Shown here piece after piece: positions 53,307 through 63,988 of a DNA stretch of 64,000 nucleotides. The number at the start of each line of letters is the position of its first letter. Position 1 is the stretch's first letter. The stretch covers positions 117,924 to 181,923 of the forward strand of contig NZ_LIHP01000003.1 in NCBI RefSeq assembly GCF_001314605.1. Direction: 5' to 3'. Source of the stretch: Marinobacter sp. HL-58. Lineage in GTDB: Bacteria > Pseudomonadota > Gammaproteobacteria > Pseudomonadales > Oleiphilaceae. A program made the position numbers and the translations under genes. The notes beneath the pieces were generated by a model. The model had not been told where the DNA came from and did no database searches. It saw only the letters and a program-made list of their open reading frames with translations.

Positions 53307-56189
53307 ATGATTATTTGGTTGGCAGGTAGGAGGCAACGCGACAAGTTCGCAATGCTTTTCATGTTCGTGGTCATTGCCTTCGGGTTGTTGACTACTCAGG
53401 CTTATGCCCAGACGAGCGGGCAACCCGATGGCGAAATTCGGGGAACGGTGTCCGATGCCACGGGTGATTTCAATTTCCCCGATGCAGAGGTGATTCTGGA
53501 AGGCCAGAATCGTACTGCTGTGACGGACCGGGGCGGACGTTTCCGGTTTGCCAACGTACCTGCGGGTGACTACACGCTGATCACCAATTACGCGGGTGCT
53601 CCACCCGAACGTCTGGCCGTGACCGTCAACTCCGGTGAAAGTGCACGGGTCAAGATCCGCATGGGCGGCAGTGAGAGTGCTCAGGATGGCAGCACCCAGC
53701 TTGAAGGTCTGCTGGTAGAAGGTGCCGCTGCTGGCCAGGCCGCGGCGATCAACCGTCGGCAGCGTGACGAAACCATCATTGATGTACTGTCCTCAGACTC
53801 TGTTGGCAACTTCCCCGACCAGAACGTAGCGGAAGCCCTGGCACGCGCTCCAGGTATATCGGTACAACGGGATCAGGGCGAAGGCCGTTTTGTAGTGATC
53901 CGGGGCATTGATCCCAACTACAACTCCACAACCATCAATGGCCAGCGCATTCCCGGGCCGGAGGCAGATTCCCGCGCGGTTAACCTGGATTCGATCGCAT
54001 CAGACCTGGTCGAGTCCATCGAAATCAACAAAGCCATCACGCCTGACATGGATGGCGATGCCGTAGGCGGTAATATCGAGATCAAGACCCTGACCGCTTT
54101 CGATACTGGCGGTCGTAGCGGAAGCATAACGGCGGCGGGCAGCCACAATACGGCCCGCGACGCCACCAGCCCTGACCTTGCGGCGTCTTTTACCGACCTG
54201 TTCAGCGTCGGTGGCGGCGAGGATAACCTGGGTGTCGCCGTTGCCATCAGCCAGTTCGACCGTGACCTGGTATCCGACGGCATTGAAGGCGCCGGCTGGC
54301 CGGTTACCGAGTCCCCCCAGGGTGGCGAGTTCCGTTTCCTCGAAGAAGCCGAACAGCGTGATTATGTCCTGACTCGTAAACGCACCAGTGCTGCCGTGAA
54401 CCTGGACTTCCGTCCGACTGAAGACGACGAGTACTATCTGCGCACGCTGTACAGTGAGTTTGACGATGCCGAGACCAAGCTCGAAAACGTTTACATTTTC
54501 GGCGACGGCAACCTGACCCAACTGGACAGGAATTCGGCCACCGTCGAAGACGGCGCGTTCGAAAAGAAAAGCTCCGACAGCAACAAAGCCGTTGAAATCT
54601 TCAACATTGTTGCTGGCGGCGAGCACGACTTTGCCCCCTGGACACTCGATTACAATGCCGGCTATTCACAGGCAGGCGAACAGGGTGATCAGGAAGTGGC
54701 CGGCGAGTTCCTGGCCGAGGGCGTTGATATGACCTACGACAAATCAGGGGATGATCAGCAACCAATCCTGGCCACTCAGGCCGGTGCTCGGGCCTCGGAC
54801 TTTATTCTGCAGGAGACAGAAGACGAAGACGTATTCACTGAGGAGCGTGAGTTTTCCGTTGCCGCTAACATCCGTCGCGATATGGAATTCGCCAACAATC
54901 CCGGTTATGTAAAGTTCGGTTTCAAGACCCGCTTCCGGGAAAAAGAGGGTGATGAAGACATCAACATCTATGACGGCTTTGACCGTGAGTACACGCTTGC
55001 CGATTCCGGGGTCCAGGGTCCGGAAGCGGATTTCCCGCCCAGAGGCAGCTTCGGCCCCACTATCGATCCAGCAAAATTCACCGCTTTCCATAAAGCCAAC
55101 CGCGCGAACTGGGATCGCAACGACGAAGACAGCGACCTCAGCAGCCTGGCTGCAGATTACGAGCTGGAAGAGGACATCTACGCAGCCTATTTGATGGCAG
55201 GCGGAGACTTCAACGACCGTCTTAAGCTGACGGGTGGCCTTCGGGTCGAGCATACCAAGTATAAAACCGCTGGCTACCAGATCTCCTTTGATGACAACGC
55301 CAATGGCGGAGACGGCGTTGCCACTCCCTCCACCGGAGGAAAGGATTACACGGACTTCTTCCCCGGCGTACACGCTCGCTACAAGCTGAGTGAGAAAATG
55401 AACCTCCGCGGTGCCATCACACGCACCATTGCGCGACCGGGCTTTGAAGACGCTGGGCCCCAGCAGGAGATTGAGATTGAAGACGCCGGTGGCGGCGAAT
55501 TCGAACGTAACGCGGAGATTGGTAATCCTGACCTGGATCCGCTGCAATCCAATAACCTGGATCTCCGTTGGGAATACTTCCCGAACGGCATCAGTGTGAT
55601 TACTGCGGGCGCCTTCTATAAGGACATCAACGATTTCTTCGTGTCCACGAGCGACCCGAGCCTGGCCCCGTCGCAGTTTTCGAACTTCGATGAAGTGAAC
55701 CAGACCATTAACGGTAGTGATGCACAACTGTTCGGCCTGGAGTTTGGCTACACCCAGCAGTTCGCGTTCCTGCCTGCGCCCTTCGACGGCGTTCTGGTGG
55801 ATGGCAGCTACACCTTCACAGACAGCGAAGCGGATTTCGAAGGCCGGGATAGCAACATCACCCTGCCCGGTCAGTCCGATCACATCGCAAGCCTGTCGGT
55901 GGGCTATGAAAAACACGGATTCAGCCTGCGGGTCTCCGGCACCTACCGTTCTGAATTCCTGGACGAAGTTGGAGACGCATCAGACCCCAGCACTGACCGT
56001 TATCAGGACGAACACATGCAACTGGACGTGACCGGCAAGTATCAGATCAACGACCACGTCCAGGTATTCGCGAATGCCATCAACATTAATGATGAGCCGC
56101 TCTATGCGTACTTCGGAGACCCGGAATTCAACTCCCAGTACGAAGAATACGGCCCGACCTATGAGGCAGGCGTTCGTGTGGACTTCTAA
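53307..56189 (+). CDS. TonB-dependent outer-membrane receptor with N-terminal carboxypeptidase-regulatory-like domain
   Basis: A 960-residue outer-membrane protein. Signal peptide MIIWLAGRRQRDKFAMLFMF...TQAYA (cut at about 34); a regulatory-like beta domain (44-117: GEIRGTVSDATGDFNFPDAEVIL...GRFRFANVPAGDYTLI); a TonB-box-like QLEGLLVEG; and a plug with IDVLSSDSVGNFPDQNVAEALARAPGIS..RDQGEGRFVVIRGIDPNYN, the signature of the TIGR01782-type receptors. The barrel ends in F (AGVRVDF). The ATG at 53307 has GGGAGA in front; the longer frame from 53199 lacks signal-peptide logic. The Pho boxes and the divergent PhoX/TonB genes suggest a phosphate-compound substrate. Confidence 0.9.
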   Translation: MIIWLAGRRQRDKFAMLFMFVVIAFGLLTTQAYAQTSGQPDGEIRGTVSDATGDFNFPDAEVILEGQNRTAVTDRGGRFRFANVPAGDYTLITNYAGAPPERLAVTVNSGESARVKIRMGGSESAQDGSTQLEGLLVEGAAAGQAAAINRRQRDETIIDVLSSDSVGNFPDQNVAEALARAPGISVQRDQGEGRFVVIRGIDPNYNSTTINGQRIPGPEADSRAVNLDSIASDLVESIEINKAITPDMDGDAVGGNIEIKTLTAFDTGGRSGSITAAGSHNTARDATSPDLAASFTDLFSVGGGEDNLGVAVAISQFDRDLVSDGIEGAGWPVTESPQGGEFRFLEEAEQRDYVLTRKRTSAAVNLDFRPTEDDEYYLRTLYSEFDDAETKLENVYIFGDGNLTQLDRNSATVEDGAFEKKSSDSNKAVEIFNIVAGGEHDFAPWTLDYNAGYSQAGEQGDQEVAGEFLAEGVDMTYDKSGDDQQPILATQAGARASDFILQETEDEDVFTEEREFSVAANIRRDMEFANNPGYVKFGFKTRFREKEGDEDINIYDGFDREYTLADSGVQGPEADFPPRGSFGPTIDPAKFTAFHKANRANWDRNDEDSDLSSLAADYELEEDIYAAYLMAGGDFNDRLKLTGGLRVEHTKYKTAGYQISFDDNANGGDGVATPSTGGKDYTDFFPGVHARYKLSEKMNLRGAITRTIARPGFEDAGPQQEIEIEDAGGGEFERNAEIGNPDLDPLQSNNLDLRWEYFPNGISVITAGAFYKDINDFFVSTSDPSLAPSQFSNFDEVNQTINGSDAQLFGLEFGYTQQFAFLPAPFDGVLVDGSYTFTDSEADFEGRDSNITLPGQSDHIASLSVGYEKHGFSLRVSGTYRSEFLDEVGDASDPSTDRYQDEHMQLDVTGKYQINDHVQVFANAININDEPLYAYFGDPEFNSQYEEYGPTYEAGVRVDF

Positions 56190-56212
56190 TGCGACACTTT
56201 AAATCTTGACCA

Positions 56213-56245
56213 CGAAAAAAGGCCCTGAAACAGGGCCTTTTTTCG
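56213..56245. terminator. Bidirectional terminator between the receptor gene and ssb
   Basis: A perfect symmetric stem, CGAAAAAAGGCCCTG / CAGGGCCTTTTTTCG, with an AAA loop; A6 and T6 flanks allow it to terminate both the receptor gene (plus) and ssb (minus). Confidence 0.95.
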
Positions 56246-56275
56246 TACTTCGAACACCTTTGCAAAAAGTGTTGT

Positions 56276-56806
56276 CTAGAAGGGTATATCATCATCAAAA
56301 TCATCAACCGGCTCAGGCATGCTGCCCTGGGAGGGCTGGCTGTAACCTCCGCCACCGGATTGCTGTCCTGACTGGCTCGCAGCGGCTGCAGGCGCTGCAT
56401 TGCCCGCCTGCTGTGGACGGCCTGCCGGAGCACCCTGGCTGGCACCACCGCCTTCACCACCGCGGCTGTCGAGCATCTGCATCTGGCCGTTGATGTCTAC
56501 CACAACTTCAGTGGTGTAGCGGTCCTGGCCGTCCTGCCCCTGCCACTTGCGGGTTTGCAGCTTGCCTTCGATGTACACCTTGGAGCCCTTGCGCAGGTAC
56601 TGGCCGGCAACTTCGGCAATCTTGCCGAACATCACGATCCGGTGCCATTCAGTTTTCGGCACCAGCTGGCCGGTCTGCCTGTCCTTGTAGCTTTCATCGG
56701 TTGCAAGGTTCAGGTTCACCACCGCATTGCCATTGGGGGTATAGCGGGTTTCCGGGTCCTGTCCCAGGTTCCCGATCAGAATAACCTTGTTTACGCCTCG
56801 TGCCAT
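56276..56806 (-). CDS. ssb: Single-stranded DNA-binding protein
   Basis: A 176-residue SSB. The N-terminal OB fold starts [26 protein letters not shown] and includes [30 protein letters not shown]. The middle is a Gln/Gly-rich linker (about 115-165), and the terminus DDFDDDIPF is the conserved acidic tip that binds partner proteins. Order uvrA-MFS-ssb is shared with pseudomonads. Stop lies 31 bases from the bidirectional terminator. Confidence 0.97.
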   Translation of the reverse strand: MARGVNKVILIGNLGQDPETRYTPNGNAVVNLNLATDESYKDRQTGQLVPKTEWHRIVMFGKIAEVAGQYLRKGSKVYIEGKLQTRKWQGQDGQDRYTTEVVVDINGQMQMLDSRGGEGGGASQGAPAGRPQQAGNAAPAAAASQSGQQSGGGGYSQPSQGSMPEPVDDFDDDIPF

Positions 56807-56864
56807 GATCTGCTCCTGACTCTGTTTTCAGGGATAGCCTGCATTCCCTGCAGGCCTCCGGATT

Positions 56865-58235
56865 TCAAGAACTGCTACCCTGCCGGACAAATGAAAAGTC
56901 CGCAAGCGACAGTTCATCAAATTTGTGACGATCCACTTTCAGGTAGGCTGTTTCCGCCTCTTCCAGGATGACCACATCCTGCACCCCGGGAAGCCTCCTC
57001 AGCGCATCGTCGACATCATCAAACTGGCTGTGCGCCACGTGCTGTAACTGTACCACGAAACTGGCGGTGTAACCCGGGCTTGGCATGGTCAGAGCCACTG
57101 CGAGCCAGAGCAGCAAAACAACAACCATGAACCACAGCACCCCCTGCAGTCCGGCAAACTCCAGAAGCAGCCCGCCCATTGCACCGCCCAGAAATGCCCC
57201 GAAAAACTGCGACGTGGAATACACCCCCATGGCCGTACCCTTCGCTGCCGCAGGCGACTCTTTGCTCACCAGTGACGGCAAGCTGGCTTCCAGCAGGTTG
57301 AATGCCATAAAGAAAAAGAACAACACACCCCACGCGGCCGCCAGATTTCCCGATAAACCGCCGATGGCCGCCGTTGAAATCGCCAGCAAGGCAATGGCAC
57401 CACAAAGAACCGGCTTCATCCTGCGTTTTTTCTCGCCGATAATGATAAACGGCACCATGGCGAAAAACGAGGTCACCATGACCGTCAGGTAGAACCACCA
57501 GTGGGAGGAAGACGGCAGTCCCAGCCCGTCCTGAAGCAGGGTCGGGAACACCAGAAAAATGGCCGTCAGCACCAGGTGCAGGGCAAAAATCCCGAAATCC
57601 AGCCGGACCAGTCGCTTGTCCGATATCACCTTGCCCAGCATTGCCCGGGCCGGATGGGTATCGGCGCTGGACTTGTGTTCATGGGGCGTTGGCACCAGGC
57701 GACTGACAATCACCATGGCCAGAATGGCCAGAACCGCAGTGGTGTAAAAAATCCCCGACAGCCCAAACACCGCCCCCAGCAACGGACCGGCGACCAGGGA
57801 TACGGAAAAGGAAAGGCCAATGGAGATACCGACGGTTGCCATGGCCTTGGTGCGTTCTTCCTCGCGGGTCAGGTCACTGAGCAGTGCCATCAATACACTG
57901 GCGATGGCTCCGGCACCCTGAAGAATCCGCCCGGCGATCACGACGTATATGGAGTCTGTGGCGGCGGCCAGGATACTGCCTGCAGCGAACAGTACCAGGC
58001 CGATGTAGATCATGCGCTTTCGACCCACCCGGTCTGACAGCATACCGAACGGGATCTGCAGCAATGCCTGGCTGAGCCCGTAAGCGCCAATGGCGAGGCC
58101 AATCAGGGTCGGGGTTGCCCCCTTCAGATCGCTACCGAGAAGGACGAACACCGGCATAACCATGAAAAGCCCGAGCATCCTCATGGCATACACGGATGCC
58201 AGTGCTGCAACGGAGCGTCTTTCCAATGAGTTCAT
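56865..58235 (-). CDS. MFS transporter, YajR-like, with C-terminal ferredoxin-like domain
   Basis: A 456-residue inner-membrane transporter. Twelve TM segments; LRMLGLFMVMPVFVLLG-like start (here YAMRMLGLFMVMPVFVLL), GLSQALLQIPFGMLSDRVGRKRM (motif A), RILQGAGAIASVLMALLSDLTREEERTKAMA, VSKESPAAAKGTAMGVYSTSQFFGAF. The ~70-residue C-terminal tail (AHSQFDDVDDALRRLPGVQDVVILEEAETAYLKVD) matches the YAM domain of YajR. ATG at 58235 is chosen; the frame remains open for 430 codons upstream across uvrA, which is coincidental. Substrate unknown. Confidence 0.88.
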   Translation of the reverse strand: MNSLERRSVAALASVYAMRMLGLFMVMPVFVLLGSDLKGATPTLIGLAIGAYGLSQALLQIPFGMLSDRVGRKRMIYIGLVLFAAGSILAAATDSIYVVIAGRILQGAGAIASVLMALLSDLTREEERTKAMATVGISIGLSFSVSLVAGPLLGAVFGLSGIFYTTAVLAILAMVIVSRLVPTPHEHKSSADTHPARAMLGKVISDKRLVRLDFGIFALHLVLTAIFLVFPTLLQDGLGLPSSSHWWFYLTVMVTSFFAMVPFIIIGEKKRRMKPVLCGAIALLAISTAAIGGLSGNLAAAWGVLFFFFMAFNLLEASLPSLVSKESPAAAKGTAMGVYSTSQFFGAFLGGAMGGLLLEFAGLQGVLWFMVVVLLLWLAVALTMPSPGYTASFVVQLQHVAHSQFDDVDDALRRLPGVQDVVILEEAETAYLKVDRHKFDELSLADFSFVRQGSSS

Positions 58236-58372
58236 GGGCTGCCTGGCCTGCTGGAGGTTCCGGAAACATGGGGGCAGAAGGGTCACCAACCCTTCGCGAA
58301 ATCGCCGCGCATTGTAACAGAAGCCACACAGGCAGGGCATATTGCATTTAAGTTCTGAAAAGCGCTCCGGCC

Positions 58373-58403
58373 TTGGCCGGCCGGGGCCCAAACACGGTAT
58401 AAT
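58373..58403 (+). promoter_or_regulatory. Probable sigma-70 promoter of uvrA
   Basis: A perfect -10 TATAAT at 58398-58403 with TTGGCC at 58373-58378 as a plausible -35 (19-base spacer). It lies 28 bases before the uvrA ATG (58431). No clear LexA box (CTGT-N8-ACAG) was found near it. Confidence 0.6.
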
Positions 58404-58430
58404 TTCCGTTTTTTCCGACAGCGAGGTGTT

Positions 58431-61256
58431 ATGGATCATATCCAGATCAAAGGGGCGCGAACCCACAACCTGAAAAACATTGACCTGGATATGCCGCGGG
58501 ACAAGTTGATCGTGATCACCGGGCTTTCCGGTTCCGGCAAATCGTCCCTTGCCTTTGATACCCTGTACGCCGAGGGCCAGCGACGGTATGTGGAATCCCT
58601 GTCCACCTATGCCCGCCAGTTCCTCTCGATGATGGAAAAGCCGGATGTGGACCACATCGAGGGTCTGTCCCCGGCCATTTCCATCGAGCAGAAAAGCACC
58701 TCCCACAACCCCCGCTCTACCGTCGGCACCATTACGGAAATCTATGACTACCTCCGCCTGCTGTTTGCACGCGCCGGTGAGCCCCGCTGCCCCGATCACG
58801 ACCAGCCCCTGGAAGCTCAGACGGTGAGCCAGATGGTGGACCAGGTGCTGGCAATGCCGGAAGACAGCAAGCTGATGATCCTTGCCCCGGTGATCCGGGA
58901 CCGGAAGGGGGAACACCACCATGTCATCGATACCATGCGAAGCCAGGGCTTCATCCGCCTGCGCGTGGATGGCCGGGTTTACGATATCGACGACGTTCCG
59001 CCCCTGGACAAGAAACGCAAGCACCAGATTGACGTGGTGGTAGACCGTTTCAAGGTCAAACCGGGTCTTGAACAGCGGCTTGCAGAAAGTTTTGAAACCG
59101 CCCTTGGTCTGGCCGATGGCATCGCCCTTGTTGCCCCCATGGACAACGAAGGTGAAGAACACACCTTTTCCGCCCGCTATGCCTGCACCCAGTGTGGCTA
59201 CGCCATCAGTGAGCTGGAGCCGCGGCTGTTTTCCTTCAACAACCCGGCAGGCGCCTGTCCCACCTGCGATGGCCTGGGCGTGAAACAGTTCTTTGATGCC
59301 GAGAAAATAGTCCAGCACCCCGAAGCCACCCTTGCCGAAGGCGCGATCAAGGGCTGGGACCGCCGGGCCGTCTACTATTTCCAGATGCTGACCAGCGTTG
59401 CCGAACACTACGGTGTTGATATGGACACCCCATGGGACGACCTGCCCGAGGACTTCCGGCAGGTGCTGCTCTACGGCTCCGGCACCGAAGACATCCCGTT
59501 CCGCTACGTAAATTCCCGCGGCCACATCATGGAGAAGGCACACCCCTTCGAGGGCATTCTTCCCAACCTTGAGCGCCGCTACCGGGAAACCGAATCACAG
59601 AGCATGCGGGAAGAACTGGCCCACAACCTGAGCACCCAGCCCTGCAAGGAATGCGGCGGCTCACGCCTCAGGCGCAGCGCCCGCCATGTGTTCATCGAGA
59701 AAAACAACATCTCGGACGTGACGCACATGCCCGTCGGTGACGCCCATGAATACTTCGGCCAGCTCGCCCTGCCCGGTCGCAAAGGCGAAATCGCCGAAAA
59801 GATCCTCAAGGAAGTTCGCCAGCGGCTGCAGTTCCTGGTCAATGTGGGGCTTGAGTACCTGACCCTGGAACGCAGCGCCGATACCCTCTCCGGTGGCGAA
59901 GCCCAGCGTATCCGCCTGGCCAGCCAGATTGGCGCCGGCCTTGTAGGCGTCATGTACATTCTCGACGAGCCCTCCATTGGTTTGCACCAGCGTGACAACG
60001 ACCGGCTCCTGGCCACCCTGTTCCACCTCCGGGACCTGGGCAACACCGTGATCGTCGTGGAGCATGATGAGGACGCCATCCGTTCCGCGGATCATGTCAT
60101 CGACATCGGGCCGGGTGCAGGCGTTCACGGCGGCCATATCATCGCCCAGGGCACCCCGGAAGACATCATTGCGTCCGAGGACTCGCTCACCGGCCAATAC
60201 CTCTGTGGCAAGAAAGCAATCGCCATCCCAGAAAACCGCCACAGCAGCAACGGCAAGAGCCTCGTGCTCAAAGGCGCTACCGGCAATAATCTGCGTGACG
60301 TAACACTCACCCTGCCCCTGGGCGTGATGACCTGCGTAACCGGCGTTTCCGGGTCCGGCAAATCAACGCTGATCAACAGCACGCTTTACCCGGTCTGCGC
60401 AGCGAAGCTGAACAAGGCAACCAGCCTTACCCACGCACCCTATGAATCCCTGAAAGGCCTCGACCAGCTCGACAAGGTCATCGATATTGACCAGAGCCCC
60501 ATCGGCCGAACACCACGCTCAAACCCGGCCACCTACACCGGTCTGTTTACGCCAATCCGGGAACTGTTTTCCGGCACCCAGGAAGCCCGGTCCCGAGGCT
60601 ACAAGCCCGGGCGTTTCAGCTTCAACGTCAAAGGCGGGCGCTGCGAAGCCTGCCATGGCGATGGGGTCATAAAGGTAGAAATGCACTTCCTGCCAGACGT
60701 CTACGTGCCTTGCGATGTCTGCAAGGGCAAGCGCTACAACCGGGAAACCCTCGAGGTTCGCTACAAGGGCAAGAGCATTCACGAAGTGCTTGAGATGACC
60801 GTTGAGGAAGCCCGTGAATTCTTCGACCCCGTGCCCTTCCTGGCCCGCAAACTGCAAACCCTGATGGATGTCGGCCTTTCCTACATCCGCCTGGGCCAGA
60901 GCGCCGTGACCCTCTCCGGTGGCGAAGCCCAGCGTGTGAAACTGGCCAAGGAACTCTCCAAGCGCGATACCGGCAAGACCCTCTATATTCTTGACGAACC
61001 AACCACCGGCCTGCATTTCTATGACATTCAACAATTACTGACGGTACTTCAGAGATTGCGGGATCACGGCAACACCATCGTGGTCATCGAGCACAACCTG
61101 GACGTCATCAAGACAGCAGACTGGATTATCGATCTCGGGCCCGAGGGTGGCTCCGGTGGCGGCATGATTGTCGCTGAAGGAACGCCGGAAGAAGTCGCAG
61201 AGGCCGAAGGTTCACATACCGGACGCTATCTGAAAGGGGTATTGGCCGGAAAATAA
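58431..61256 (+). CDS. uvrA: Excinuclease ABC subunit A
   Basis: A 941-residue DNA damage-recognition ATPase of nucleotide excision repair. Two ABC modules: Walker [16 protein letters not shown] near the start and [13 protein letters not shown] in the second half, with signatures [14 protein letters not shown] and [15 protein letters not shown]. Zinc modules show the CxxC pairs CTQCGY...CPTCDG and [33 protein letters not shown]. Length is typical. Divergent from the MFS gene. A long inverted repeat follows. Confidence 0.98.
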   Translation: MDHIQIKGARTHNLKNIDLDMPRDKLIVITGLSGSGKSSLAFDTLYAEGQRRYVESLSTYARQFLSMMEKPDVDHIEGLSPAISIEQKSTSHNPRSTVGTITEIYDYLRLLFARAGEPRCPDHDQPLEAQTVSQMVDQVLAMPEDSKLMILAPVIRDRKGEHHHVIDTMRSQGFIRLRVDGRVYDIDDVPPLDKKRKHQIDVVVDRFKVKPGLEQRLAESFETALGLADGIALVAPMDNEGEEHTFSARYACTQCGYAISELEPRLFSFNNPAGACPTCDGLGVKQFFDAEKIVQHPEATLAEGAIKGWDRRAVYYFQMLTSVAEHYGVDMDTPWDDLPEDFRQVLLYGSGTEDIPFRYVNSRGHIMEKAHPFEGILPNLERRYRETESQSMREELAHNLSTQPCKECGGSRLRRSARHVFIEKNNISDVTHMPVGDAHEYFGQLALPGRKGEIAEKILKEVRQRLQFLVNVGLEYLTLERSADTLSGGEAQRIRLASQIGAGLVGVMYILDEPSIGLHQRDNDRLLATLFHLRDLGNTVIVVEHDEDAIRSADHVIDIGPGAGVHGGHIIAQGTPEDIIASEDSLTGQYLCGKKAIAIPENRHSSNGKSLVLKGATGNNLRDVTLTLPLGVMTCVTGVSGSGKSTLINSTLYPVCAAKLNKATSLTHAPYESLKGLDQLDKVIDIDQSPIGRTPRSNPATYTGLFTPIRELFSGTQEARSRGYKPGRFSFNVKGGRCEACHGDGVIKVEMHFLPDVYVPCDVCKGKRYNRETLEVRYKGKSIHEVLEMTVEEAREFFDPVPFLARKLQTLMDVGLSYIRLGQSAVTLSGGEAQRVKLAKELSKRDTGKTLYILDEPTTGLHFYDIQQLLTVLQRLRDHGNTIVVIEHNLDVIKTADWIIDLGPEGGSGGGMIVAEGTPEEVAEAEGSHTGRYLKGVLAGK

Positions 61257-61310
61257 AAAGAGATAAGCCCCGGAGAAAACACAGTAAGGCTATACTCCCG
61301 AGGCCGGAAC

Positions 61311-61403
61311 GGCCAGGGGCTGGAGGTAAGTTTTCTGGAGGAAAAAGGTGTCTGAGCGAAGCGAGTTCTTTTTCTGAAGAAAACTTACCTCCAGCCCCTG
61401 GCC
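61311..61403. repeat. Perfect 26-bp inverted repeat with structured 41-base loop (REP/MITE-like)
   Basis: Left arm 61311-61336 and right arm 61378-61403 are perfect complements over 26 bases. The arms start and end GGCCAGGGGC / GCCCCTGGCC and carry GTAAGTTTTCT / AGAAAACTTAC. The loop contains an inner stem GAAAAAG / CTTTTTC around TCTGAGCGAAGCGAG. It could end uvrA transcription, but its length suggests a repeated extragenic element. Sits between uvrA and the rplQ terminator. Confidence 0.85.
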
Positions 61404-61418
61404 AGGCACCAAATCCAG

Positions 61419-61462
61419 TCATAAAAAAAACCGGAGCGTTCAGGCCCCGGTTTTTTTATGAC
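61419..61462 (-). terminator. Terminator of the alpha ribosomal operon
   Basis: Inverted repeat GTCATAAAAAAAACCGG / CCGGTTTTTTTATGAC (8 A against 7 T) around a 12-base GC-rich loop. It is symmetric, so it may also stop uvrA readthrough. It lies 12 bases after the rplQ stop. Confidence 0.9.
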
Positions 61463-61474
61463 TCGGCAAAGAGA

Positions 61475-61873
61475 TTAATCTTCGCTTTCGTCAACTTCTT
61501 CAGCTTCGATGTCCAGCGGACGACCGACCAGCTCTACGAATGCCATCGGGGCATTGTCGCCGGCGCGGAAGCCACACTTCAGAATACGAAGGTAACCACC
61601 CGGACGCTCGCTGTAACGGGGGCCAAGCTCGTTAAACAACTTGGCAACCGCCGCATCGTCGCGCAGGCGTGAGAACGCCAGACGACGATTCGCGACCGAA
61701 TCATTTTTTGCGAGCGTGATCAAAGGCTCGGCTACCCGGCGAAGCTCTTTCGCCTTGGGGAGCGTTGTCTTGATCAGCTCGTGATCAACCAGTGACGCAG
61801 TCATGTTCCGAAACATGGCCTTGCGATGCGCACTGGTCCTGCTGAACTTACGACCACTCTTACGATGACGCAT
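61475..61873 (-). CDS. rplQ: 50S ribosomal protein L17
   Basis: A 132-residue ribosomal protein. [24 protein letters not shown] is the universal L17 start; [29 protein letters not shown] is diagnostic, and an acidic tail (AEEVDESED) is usual in gammaproteobacteria. Last gene of the rpsM-rpsK-rpsD-rpoA-rplQ operon. Confidence 0.98.
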   Translation of the reverse strand: MRHRKSGRKFSRTSAHRKAMFRNMTASLVDHELIKTTLPKAKELRRVAEPLITLAKNDSVANRRLAFSRLRDDAAVAKLFNELGPRYSERPGGYLRILKCGFRAGDNAPMAFVELVGRPLDIEAEEVDESED

Positions 61874-61906
61874 TGCTCTGATTCCTTACCTTAAACTAAT
61901 CGGCGA

Positions 61907-62911
61907 TTAACCGCCCAATACCCGGTCGTCGCCCCGAAGGCTAGCCGGCGGCCAGTTATCAAGACGCATACCCAATGACAGACCGCGGGACGCGAGCACG
62001 TCCTTGATCTCGGTAAGCGACTTTTTACCAAGGTTAGGCGTCTTCAGCAGCTCAACTTCTGTGCGCTGGATCAGATCGCCGATGTAGTAAATATTCTCAG
62101 CCTTCAAGCAGTTAGCTGAACGCACTGTCAATTCCAGATCATCCACCGGGCGCAGGAGAATCGGATCGATTTCTTCCTCTTCCTCAACACGCTCAGGCTC
62201 TTTCTCGTGATCGAAATCAACAAACACAGCCAGTTGCTGCTGGAGAATGGTTGCTGCCCGGCGAATCGCTTCCTCCGGATCAATCGTACCGTTGGTCTCC
62301 AGATCAATAACCAGCTTGTCCAGATCTGTGCGCTGCTCAACCCGCGCGCTTTCCACGGCATATGCAACACGACGGACCGGACTGAAGGTTGCGTCCAGTT
62401 GCAGGCGTCCAATGGCGCGAGTCTCGTCCTCGTCCAGACCCCGCTGATCGGCTGGCTCGTAGCCGCGACCACGGGCAACCTTCAGACGCATGTTCACTTC
62501 ACCCTTATCACTCAGGTGGCAGATGACATGTTCCGGGTTGGTGATCTCGACATCGTGATCCAGCTTGATATCACCGGCAGTGACAACGCCCGGGCCTTTC
62601 TTGCTGAGGGTTACCTCGGCATCGTCCCGGCCGCCCATTTTCACGGCCACGCCCTTGAGATTCAGAAGAATTTCAATGACGTCTTCCTGAACACCTTCGA
62701 TCGCGCTGTACTCATGCAGAACACCGTCAATCTGTGCCTCGGTAATGGCACAGCCCGGCATTGAGGACAAGAGTATACGACGCAGTGCGCTGCCCAGGGT
62801 GTGGCCGAAACCTCTTTCCAGAGGCTCCAGTGTCACCTTGGCGCGCATGGCGCTTGATTCTTTCACGTCAATGGTACGAGGTGTCAATAACTCATGTACT
62901 GAACGCTGCAT
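61907..62911 (-). CDS. rpoA: DNA-directed RNA polymerase alpha subunit
   Basis: A 334-residue subunit. [31 protein letters not shown] and [22 protein letters not shown] (dimerisation). [48 protein letters not shown], the UP-element and activator contact region. Size and sequence are typical. 35 bases downstream of rpsD. Confidence 0.99.
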   Translation of the reverse strand: MQRSVHELLTPRTIDVKESSAMRAKVTLEPLERGFGHTLGSALRRILLSSMPGCAITEAQIDGVLHEYSAIEGVQEDVIEILLNLKGVAVKMGGRDDAEVTLSKKGPGVVTAGDIKLDHDVEITNPEHVICHLSDKGEVNMRLKVARGRGYEPADQRGLDEDETRAIGRLQLDATFSPVRRVAYAVESARVEQRTDLDKLVIDLETNGTIDPEEAIRRAATILQQQLAVFVDFDHEKEPERVEEEEEIDPILLRPVDDLELTVRSANCLKAENIYYIGDLIQRTEVELLKTPNLGKKSLTEIKDVLASRGLSLGMRLDNWPPASLRGDDRVLGG

Positions 62912-62946
62912 AGACGCCCCTAATTGCTCTCGTTGCTAACTGGGCT

Positions 62947-63567
62947 TTACTTGGAGTAAAGCTCGACGATGAGGTTCTCGTTGATGTCGGCCGGCAATTC
63001 AGTGCGCTCTGGCACTGACCTGTAAACGCCGGACATCTTGCTGGCGTCGACCTCTACCCAGCTCACCGGTGCGCGGCTGGAAGACAGATCCAGTGCGCCT
63101 TTAACGCGAAGCTGGTTTTTTGCCTTCTCACGCACGCTCACAACATCACCTGGCTTGACCTGATAAGACGGGATGTTCACCAGCTTATCGTTGACCAGGA
63201 TCGCTTTGTGAGAAACGAGCTGACGGGACTCAGCACGGGTAGAACCAAAACCCATGCGATATACAACGTTATCAAGACGGCCTTCCAGCAGCTGCAACAG
63301 GTTCTCACCGGTTGCACCCTTGATGCGGGCGGCCTCTTTGTAATAGTTGCGGAACTGCTTTTCCAGTACGCCGTAGATACGACGGACCTTCTGCTTTTCA
63401 CGAAGCTGTACGCCATATTCGGACAGACGACCGCGACGCGCGCCGTGCATACCCGGCGGAGTCTCGATGTTGCACTTTGAATCGAGCGCGCGAACACCGC
63501 TCTTCAGAAAAAGATCTGTCCCTTCACGACGAGACAGCTTGCACTTCGGGCCTATGTAACGAGCCAT
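62947..63567 (-). CDS. rpsD: 30S ribosomal protein S4
   Basis: A 206-residue primary rRNA-binding protein that also represses its operon. [21 protein letters not shown] start, S4 domain with [30 protein letters not shown]. No zinc-binding CxxC motif (C- form). Operon member between rpsK and rpoA. Confidence 0.99.
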   Translation of the reverse strand: MARYIGPKCKLSRREGTDLFLKSGVRALDSKCNIETPPGMHGARRGRLSEYGVQLREKQKVRRIYGVLEKQFRNYYKEAARIKGATGENLLQLLEGRLDNVVYRMGFGSTRAESRQLVSHKAILVNDKLVNIPSYQVKPGDVVSVREKAKNQLRVKGALDLSSSRAPVSWVEVDASKMSGVYRSVPERTELPADINENLIVELYSK

Positions 63568-63585
63568 AATTCACTGTCTCCTGTG

Positions 63586-63975
63586 TTAGACGCGGCGCTT
63601 TTTGGGCGGACGACAACCGTTATGGGGAATCGGCGTCACATCAGTGATGTTTGTGATCTTGTACCCGCAGCCATTCAGCGCGCGTACAGCGGATTCACGT
63701 CCGGGCCCCGGACCTTTAACCTCTACGTCCAGGTTTTTAAGGCCGTATTCAGCAGCCGCATTACCGGCTCTTTCAGCTGCTACCTGCGCAGCAAAAGGTG
63801 TGCTCTTGCGTGACCCACGAAAACCGGAACCACCGGAGGTGGCCCAGGACAATACGTTGCCCTGACGGTCAGAAATGGTCACGATCGTGTTGTTGAAGGA
63901 CGCGTGAATGTGCGCGACGCCATCAACAACCGTCTTTTTCACCTTTTTACGGGTACGTGTACCTGGCTTTGCCAT
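63586..63975 (-). CDS. rpsK: 30S ribosomal protein S11
   Basis: A 129-residue platform protein. [40 protein letters not shown]... and [38 protein letters not shown] are the S11 hallmarks. Separated from rpsD by an 18-base gap. Confidence 0.99.
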   Translation of the reverse strand: MAKPGTRTRKKVKKTVVDGVAHIHASFNNTIVTISDRQGNVLSWATSGGSGFRGSRKSTPFAAQVAAERAGNAAAEYGLKNLDVEVKGPGPGRESAVRALNGCGYKITNITDVTPIPHNGCRPPKKRRV

Positions 63976-63988
63976 GTTTGCCTACCTG

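Noticed and set aside
58236..59543. N-terminal extension of the MFS gene to 892 residues
   Set aside because: The extra frame lies antisense to uvrA; the conserved MFS start is at 58235.
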